32,997 nt of DNA from Patescibacteria group bacterium (GTDB taxonomy: Bacteria; Patescibacteriota; Gracilibacteria; UM-FILTER-43-11): the NCBI GenBank assembly GCA_029260985.1, contig JAJDCE010000144.1:1-32997 (forward strand), written 5' to 3'. The notes below the pieces were generated by a model. It was not told the origin of the DNA. It was given only the letters and a program-made list of their open reading frames with translations, and made no database searches. The translations under genes and the position numbers were made by a program. The stretch's first letter is position 1. The number at the start of each line of letters is the position of its first letter. This document shows, one piece after another, positions 14,921-24,100 of this stretch.

Positions 14921-14949
14921 ATTATATCATATTTTTATTATAAAATAAA
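14921..14949 (-). promoter_or_regulatory. Promoter of the Fic gene
   Basis: A perfect TATAAT on the minus strand (14926-14921), 23 bases before the ATG, with a weak TTTATT 17 bp upstream (14949-14944). Confidence 0.5.
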
Positions 14950-15034
14950 TCAGAAAAAGGCTTTGCCAACGTACCACTAAGTAATAACTATAAACAAAAC
15001 TTTATTAATATATAACAAAAATCCAATTTCCCCT

Positions 15035-15062
15035 TTGGAGATGGGGGGCTTTTTGATAGAAT
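15035..15062 (+). promoter_or_regulatory. Likely promoter of the giant surface-protein operon
   Basis: TTGGAG (15035-15040) and TAGAAT (15057-15062), 16 bp apart; the -10 is preceded by TGA (extended -10). Transcription would start near 15069. Counting the usual 23-27 bases from the -10 leads to the ATA codon at 15090, not to the first ATG at 15141. Confidence 0.4.
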
Positions 15063-15140
15063 TAAAATCGGCGTATTATCTCTAAAAAAATAAAAATAAA
15101 ACGACTTAAGCGTTTCATCGCCGGGCTAATCGTAGCGATT
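15063..15140 (+). other. In-frame N-terminal extension lacking a canonical start codon
   Basis: Reading the giant protein's frame back from ATG 15141, there is no stop until TAA 15063. The codons from 15090 read (I)KIKRLKRFIAGLIVAIM, exactly the basic n-region and hydrophobic core missing from the annotated start. Joined to residues 1-23 (ending KAHAQ) this makes a complete signal peptide. Candidate starts are ATA 15090, ATA 15096, ATT 15075 and ATC 15078; no ATG, GTG or TTG is available. Confidence 0.6.
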
Positions 15141-18100
15141 ATGATGGGAAATCAGGTCGGTTCTGCTCTGAACCTCCACTTGTTTAATGTGCCCAAAGCC
15201 CATGCTCAAAATTCCATTGCAGGGGGTTTGGCCAATCTGCTCAAAAAAGCAACTACCCCACCCCACGCAGAACTCGGCATTGTAGCCATTTTAGTCGAAA
15301 ACAGCTTGCTTGATGACAAAGCAAAGTATAAAACCGACACCGCTAACTTCACTCTCCGAGAGCATGTTTTTTCATACGCTGAAAACGTCCAAAAGCGCTT
15401 GCCGCACACCCGTGCCATCATCATCGGAGTCGATCCAAACGAATCCACCCAAAAGATCAGTACCGTCCTTGAAAAATTGTATTACGAAGGAGCCGACAAT
15501 GACATGCTGGATTCCAGCAAAATCAACGACGATGGAAAAAAAGAAGATGACAATCAGCTCAAAGGAGTCGTATTGGTGGGGGATATTCCTACGCCAGTGG
15601 TTTACGACAAAGATGGCGAAACCGCTCCAAGTCTTTATCCCTACACTGATTTTTACCGAAAACGTTACATCTTCAACCACTCAAACCAGCACTTCGAGCT
15701 CAACGAAAATGCCCTCAAACCCAGCCCTGAAGTGTGGCATGGAGTCATTAGACCGCCTTCAAAAAATAACTCCACAAGACGCCAGCAATTGGCTGATTAT
15801 TTTGATAAAAACAATCAGTATTCCAACAATCAGGGTGGTTACAACGACTTCAGCAAACGCATGCTTTATTACAACTTCCCAGCCGTTGAAAAGAAGCTCA
15901 ACACGCTCGATTATCGAAACTATAAGCGGGGCATGAAATATGCTGAGGAGTTTGCTTTCAGGCGATATACAAAAAACTTGATCAAAACCATCGTCGATGA
16001 GGTCGCTGAGGAAATGGAGCCTGATAAAGATCCAAAAGATCGAAACCCCCTCATCGATGAGCAGTCGATCTCGAACATGATCGGTACCGGAGTTGAATTG
16101 GTGATCAAGAAGTTCTCCAAAAACTTTGCCAGCTCCCTCCAAACTTACCTTGGCCGCCTCAACGCAAAAATCGCCGGCACGGGCCGCTGGAGCGAAAAAG
16201 AATTCGACACCCTAGCCTCTCTGATCACCATTCGTGACGAGTACATGAAAACCATGCTCATGGGCAAATCGATTGAATTGGAAAAACTGATCAACGCAGA
16301 AGTCGATAAGGTGCAAGAAACCATAAACGTCATATCGACCGTAAAGCTAGAGATGGAAGAAACATTTAATCTGCTTAGTTATATCGACGGAAAAAGGGTG
16401 TCGGACACTGATTTTGTTACAGCAGGTCAATGTGGATTACAGCGGGGTCAAACTCGACCCAAAGGCACTCCGATCCTCGAAAACAATTCAGTACGAGTCG
16501 AAGCCAACCGAACCTTTAATCCAGACACAGGAATCATCCCGCCCGAAGGCGACACCACCAAACTTATTGAGAAGCAGGAGTATCAAAAATACGGGGGCTG
16601 TGTCGCCAACAACTCCGTCAAAATCGATCAGGATTCCGCCGGAATACATCTCGGCCCAGAACACTGCGACCCTAAAGCTGCAGTTAATCCCGTGTACGAC
16701 ATTGCAGGTTCATTCGAACTGGGATTCAGCTTTTTTAATCCAAAAGATCCAAAACCCAGCCAAAGTCTTGTGTTGGAAAATGAGCAATGTGAGCTCGAAG
16801 ATTTGAGCTTTTTAGGCACATCGATTCCTAACTTTGGTTTGTATAGTGATGATGGCTTATTTAAGCAAAAGGCCTACTGTAATTCCAGTATTCCACTTGC
16901 TTGTGCTGCCCCTCTTGGTATCGCCCCGGATACTTACCTGGATGAGGCCGTGAATGACTGGTTTAAGTATCTGGTCAATGCTGGCTCATTGAAACTCGAT
17001 CTCACCAAAAAAGAAGATGCCGCTCTCGCCAATTATTCAAATAACATTGCCCACCTTCGTCTCAATCGCATATTACAGTTATTCCTAAAGTCAGGATTGA
17101 GTCATTCCACCAGCTTTAAAGACGGCTCAAGCGACACAATTGGCGTTAAAATCACAGCTACTACAAAGCCGATCAAAACCATGGTTAGGCACGTGGAGCC
17201 CACAGATTTAACCATCAATCACACTTGTAGTACTCAGGTCACCCGCGCCATTCCAAGCGATGGAATCCGCTACGTTGAATTTTATAAGGGCAGCCAGCGT
17301 CGCTCCTACGCTTATCCCAATTTGTTCAGAATCCAAGGGAATAATCCCAAAGAAATCACTGATAATCTCCTCGCTCTTGTAAAACAAAAAGACGCTGAGC
17401 TCAACGCCCTGCTTGGTTCCAATAAGAACACTGTCGGGAACTTTTTCCTCAACAACGCTGAACTCACAGAACCCATCTTATGGCGACAGCTCGGCATCGA
17501 CCAGAAACATCAGCTAGTGCTCGAAAAATACCTCAACAAAAACAGTTTTATGCCGGTGCCTGATCCAACCGCCTTGGCACCCGTCACAAAACCTGAAGGC
17601 TACGAAGTCCTCCATGTGAATGCGGAGGGCGATGAGAAAGGATTTGAGTTTGCCATCAATCGCTCAAGGCTATCCGAAAAAGATCTTAAAGATCCGGAAA
17701 TAGATGCCGCCAAGAAGGCCCTGAAAGACGCTCAGAAAAAAGCTGGCGGAGATGGCTCCGCCGATGGAACGGGGAGCGGCCAACAAACCAAGCTCTTTGG
17801 TTGTGGTGGTAATGATGGAGTCGAAATTTGGGAATGGCTCCCTAATGTTATCGGTTGCTGGATCCCCGAAGAGATCCTGAAGCTATCCGACTTGGTGAGT
17901 TTGGATGACTCTCACAGCAAGCCTTTGCCTCCTCCAGAGCCTAAGCCCGAAGATGCCATTTTTGACGCCTTAGAAGATCCGGCATTAGCCGCAAACAACC
18001 CTGAAAATCAACCCGCCAGCATCGAAGTTACCGTCGACAAGAAAACCCTGGTGCGGGGCGAGAAGACTCCAATAAATGTAAAAGTGCTCAATAAAAAAGG

Positions 18101-21100
18101 CAAACGGGTAGTGGGTTACATCCCAGACCCTCTCACTTTTACAGCCGATGAATCATTGGTCAGTTTCGATAAAACCAGTCGTTCAGTGTTCACCGGAACC
18201 GACAGGGGTGTGATGACGGCACTCACAAAATCTGGAAAAGCCAACTTAAAAGTCGGCCTTGGCAGCTTAAGTAAAACCATTCCTGTTAACATCGTCGACG
18301 GCATTAAAGTCAAACTCACCTACGAAAGAGAGACAGGTAAGCCGAGTTATAAAGTCACAGCCAATCTCGTCGACTTAAGTGGTAAACCGGTTACCAATGT
18401 CAGTACAAAAATCAAAGCCGCGGCGCTCAATCCGGCAGATGGTAAGTTTGCTCCAAGCCTGATCACGCTGGAAAACGGCAAGGGAGAAGCCAAATTCTTC
18501 CCGAACCCAGCCGGCATCGACATCAGAATCAAGGCTCAGCATCCGATTTATACTAGTGAGATCGTCCAAGTGCCAGCCATCATCAACGATCCATTTAAAG
18601 TTGTCATCAACGCCCCAAAAGATTTACCAGTCGGCGAAACCATCAAAGTGCCTATAGCCGTCACTGATATTTTCGGAGTGGTCTCAAAAGATTTCTCAGA
18701 AACAGTAACGGTAAAGGTAACTAAAAAATTCCAAAAGTACGGAATGGTAGATTTTGACCCCGTCCAGATCACAGCTGGCAAAGGACTGATGACAGTCAGA
18801 GTGGGTAAAGACACTGGGCAATTAAACGTCATTGCTTCCCACTCCAAGCTCGCACCCGGTACCGCCGAAATGCCAATAGCCGCTCGAGTCACTGAGGAGG
18901 AGTGGTCCAAAACCTTCCCTCAAAACTTATTCGCCTCCTTTGTCGGCTTTCCAGCCGGGGATTTTATGAAAGAAGGCTACTTTGGCGGAACACACTTATT
19001 CCAGGGTAAAACTCAGGCCGTTTTCTCCTTCATAGAGCCCCCCAAAAGAGCCGCAAAGCTCACTATCAACCCGAACTACAAAATGATTCCAGTGAGCACG
19101 GGGCAGGTATTTACAGTGGAAAATCTCACGGACCAAATAAGCCTCCAGGTCGTCGACAAGAAATCCCTCAAATCAATAATGGGTGCCATCTTGCCGCTCG
19201 ATTTCAGCTCGGTTGATACATGGACAGATAGCCGCTCCGCCAAAGAAGGCGTGATTTATTTTGGCTTAGTCGACGACAGCTACAGCGCTCAAAAAACCGG
19301 CCAAGCGCTCGAACTCTTCAATCGTGAGGGTGACAAAATAATGACTCTGGAGCCAAGTAAGCTCAGATTCCACGACATCAGCACCAGAATTACTTATGAT
19401 GACGAGTCGAGCCAAAGCATGATGGAGCTGATCGTACAGGATGAATTCCTGAATGAAATCGGCCGACTTTATCTGAACTACAAACCCAGAAAGCTAAGCG
19501 AAAAAGATTTCATCATCAATCCAGATTTGAAATTCAGAAAGCTTTTTACGGGCAACAATGTTACTGATCCTTCTGGCCTCGCCCTCTACGATCCCGAAGT
19601 AGAAATTGAAGACGAAAAGAAGCTAACTGAACACTTTGGGTTTGAAACCGACAGTAAATACATCCATCGTTTCGGAGGTGGAAGTCCTATTGGCGAAGCC
19701 GTGATGTGGAATTTGCCTTATAACGCGGTACTCCTCGGTGACCCAACCATTCGCCTCAGCAACTCATCAGCCTCCAGTTTAAATTACGACAACACGATTG
19801 GTCGTCAGATTTACCAAGATGCCGAAGAATCAGATATCGTAGCGCTCACCAATTTTGATTACAACAACGACGGAATCGAAGACGTCGCGACAGTCCTCAA
19901 AGACGGACGCATCCGATTGATGGAAGGAGGACACACGGATCCAATCTATCGGGATCGAGGCGACATAGCCTTCTTGTCCGATGGGGTTTTGACCGTTACT
20001 TCATTCGATTTTAAAAACGATGGATACGATGACTTATTAGTAGCCACCCAAGAGGGTCGGCTCGCTATTCTCCACAACGACCGTGAGGTCATTACTCGGA
20101 CCAATCAGCAACTCAAAGTCGGGAAACAGCTCTATCAGCTTTCCAAAGCCGATATGGATGCCGACGGTCTCGATGACTTGGTCACACTAGATAGCCGCGG
20201 AGACATCAGAATTTTCTATAACAAGAACAATCAGATTCCCGAGAACGGTCAGTTGATCGGCAACTATGGATTCAGTATAAAGACCAAAACAAATCTCAAA
20301 AACGACCTAAAACTCCGCTATCCAAACATCCCCGAACCTCAATCGGTCCCCCAATCGTCCAACAATGGTCCCCCAATCGGTCCCACAACTGGTCCCCCAA
20401 TCGGTTCACAATCGGCCAGTAATGTATTCGGTCTCACACTCCCCACCCAACCCCCTTTCGACACCTCAAAACTCGCTGGATTTGCCACTAAAGACACCTC
20501 AAAAGATGTCAGCCAATCAGCCGCAAAAGCCTTTGTAGATACTCAGCGGAAAGCAGCCCAAAACAAAGTCGAAACAGGTGCGAACTCTCCAAAACTCCCC
20601 TGGAAAGAAGGTGAAGAATCCGAGAGCTATTTCGCACCGTTATCCGATTTTGAAATCAACAATTCAGCCTTCCATGGCGGTCAGTATTTCACTACCGTCA
20701 AAACGGTAAGTAACAAAGATCGACCGGGCGCCACAGACCTCGATCTGCAAGAAAAACTAACTTATCAAATAGAGCTAACCGCCAGCAAAAATGTCAGTAA
20801 ATTCGTATTAGCTGATACTATTCCAGACTCACTAACGCTAGATGAAAAGTCTGTTAAGTGTGAAGGTTCGGGCTGCGAAGGAATGGATGTTAAACCCAAT
20901 GATATTTATCTGTTTATCAGCAATTTAAATTTGAAAGCTGGTAAGAAGATCACGGTCACCTACGACGTTACCGTCAAACGAACCCCAAAAGCGGCTGTGA
21001 TGATCAAAAAACTCGATGCCAAAACCAAGGTCAATGCCCCTGTGCCCCTTGATGGTTTTAAAGATATCCTCGTCTCTCCACCTTATAACAACACGGGTCA

Positions 21101-24100
21101 GCTGGTCGCCCACTATACGGTTGCCCCACGAACCTATCGAGTTGCCTCAACTCAAAAAGATGAAGATCCTGGTGTTTCTGCAGCCGTCAAAAAACACTTG
21201 GAAGGCATCGCTGAATTGAATAAGTTGAGCAGTCTCAAGGCAACCGATAAAGTCGATCCAAAGGTCTTGCAGAACATGATGAAGAAAACCGGACTGGATA
21301 AAGTCCAAAGCGACCTAAAAGAATGTAAAATCGACCCTTCCGGAGCCCCACCTGTCCCAACTCCCGAAGAGTGCGCCAAAGATCCAAAAAAATGCGCGAG
21401 CAATGTATTAAACGATATCGGAAACGCCATCAGCAACTTCTCTTGTATGGGCGGTGGTTGTTTTCCAATGCCGTTTAACATGGCCTTCCTGGCTCCAAAA
21501 ACGATTCCATTCGCCATGCCGCTCCTCGCCTTCCCGGCCACGCTTATCACACCTATTGGCCCACTCCCGGTACCATCCTTTTTCGGTGTTGCACCCACGC
21601 CACTTGGGGCGGCTGAAATCCCTGGCCCCATCATGTCGATGATTCGGCTTTACACCATTCCTACTCTCACAGGTGGCATGAGCATCGCTATGTGCTGGGG
21701 CCCATTCCCGCCAGGCTCACCCGTACCTCCGCCACTCATCCCAATCCCATATCCACCTCCAATCGGCAACTGCATGACCTTTGCCATCCCGATGAGTGAG
21801 CTGCCGCATTGTAAGGTGATTGAAAAAGGAATTACAGCCTTGCTCGAAGCCGCCAATTCAGTGATCAGCGATGCCAATTCCGGCATTGCTGCCGTCAATA
21901 ACTCCGGTCTTCCAGTCGAGCTGGAACAAGCTGATAAAGCCCAAGGTGGTGCAGCTGGCGGATTAGAAGTCGGCCTGGCGGTCAACTTAGGCAAGTCGAT
22001 GAAATTTGAGCCTCCCACCAAAAGCTTTTCTAATACTCACTTGGGCAGTTACGATTCCATTGGCGGAAAAATAGGCAGCTGGCTCGATAAGCAGATGCTG
22101 GAAATCTTCAATAAGCTTCTCACCTTACCTCAGCTCCGTGTAATCCTCCCAGACATCCCCGCCATGTTCTCCAGCGATTGGACAGAGTTCAACAAGCTCA
22201 CCACAACCTGGTGGAATAATGTAACAGGAGTAGACAAAAAAGCTGTCGCCGCAGGAAAGGGGATAGCAGATGTTGCCAGTAATTTAGTTGGGCAAGATGT
22301 AGATAAGAGCAAAGGTTTTATCGATAGCTATAAAACCGTCGAAAATGAAATCAAAGGCTTCAACACAACCGCAATCGAAGACCTCTATGCCATCGTCAAC
22401 AATATCCCGTACATCAATCTCAACGAGCAATTTGTCGACTTAAAAATCCCTTACATTTCTTACGCTCAGCTCCAAGATGTGAAAAGAGACTTTGAAGGAG
22501 CAAAGCTTTATTACACTAAACAGGTAAATAAATATCGGGAACTCATCCAAAAATACAGATGCCCTGATCCTAAGCTCAACACCAAAGAGTGTATTATTTC
22601 CAAAGTGCTGAACATTTTAGTGGTGGATATCGACACATTCATAAAGAGTATTGATAAGAATATTCAGGTATTGCAGTCGTACATGAAGTTCCCTCGTGAT
22701 GTCGTATTGATGTACCGCCAAGTTGCCCAATACCTAAGCCAAACTGCGGCCATTTTAGAGAATTTCAGCAATATGCTGGGCGGGTGGCTCCTCACTATCC
22801 AGGAACAGATTATCGGTTACGCGGAGGTCTATTACACGATCATTGAAATAGTGAATAACATCAAAAAACTCTTTAATATATTCACCAATTTTGAAGACAA
22901 CTGCGACATTTGCACCAATGATCGCCTCGGTAACTTTGGCTGGTATATGTTGCTAGGTTTAGTAATTCCCGAGATCCCCATCATCAAATTCCCTAAATGG
23001 CCCGATTTAGTCATCGACCTCTCCGACTTAAAAGCTGAGGTGAATCTGGAACTTCCAATTATCAACTTCATCGGACAGCCCATTAAATTACCGCGTATTC
23101 CACTGATTCCATTCCCTGATCTGCCCGATCTTACCGATATACAGCTCGGACTTCAAATCCCACCGCTTCCCGTACTTCCAAGCCTGCCGGAGCTTCCTCA
23201 ATTGCCTCCACTGCCTGCCGTTCCAACCATCAAACTCCCAACACTTCCAGCTCCACCAAAGCTACCGGATATCGCCAAAGATTTTGAAGCCATTATCCAA
23301 ATCATCGAACTCTTGCTTCAGATCTGGTGCATGATCAAAAAATCATTTAGCCCAGTGCCGGAAGGTTACCTAGGGGATCACGCCGTGCTCCTCACCAATC
23401 GCCCTGCCTACCTCACACCGCTCGATATGTTACAGATCAAAATCGGTGACATCACCGGGCCTGACATCGGTTTCGATGAGCTCCGAATTGAAACCAAAGT
23501 CTACCTCGGCTTACGGCTCAAAGAAGTTTCCGAATCCCTCAATGAGGCAGCAAAAGAGTGGAATGAAAACATTCCAACCGATTGGTCAGATTTATTCTCC
23601 AAGGCATTGGCTGCCTTCTTAGAAGGGTATGGGATTGATTTTGATGACCCATTTGCAGCGCTGGAAGAGCTAACAGACAAAATCAGCAAAGGAATTGAGG
23701 AAGGAATCTCAGCTGTAGAAAAAGGTTGGGAAGATTCTGTTCAAAAAGGCTTTGATCAGCTCGGCCAAGAGCTCGAAGAGTTTGATCAGAAATACTTCCG
23801 AACGGCTGAAAATGACCTTCAGGAACTGTCCGACGAAGCCACCAAAATCATGGGCAAAGGAACCGAAAAGGCAAATCAGCTGATGGTTAATACGATGAGG
23901 GATTACCGGGACTGGGCTACTAAAATTGACAAAAAAACTGCACGAATTTTCAGCGAAGCAGGCGCAAGTAGTGTCGCCCAATGGATCAATACAGGGCTTA
24001 CAGGCTTCCCACCAATGGATCTGATTAAAGATGTGGATGTTAATGACTGGATCCAGGAAAGCATTTTTGTCGGTATTAGTCGTGCTTACAGTCAGATCAT

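Noticed and set aside
15020..15056. A terminator in the CCCCTTTGGAGATGGGG...CTTTTT segment before the giant gene
   Set aside because: Only a 4-bp stem can be drawn, the upstream gene runs the other way, and the segment fits better as part of the operon promoter.
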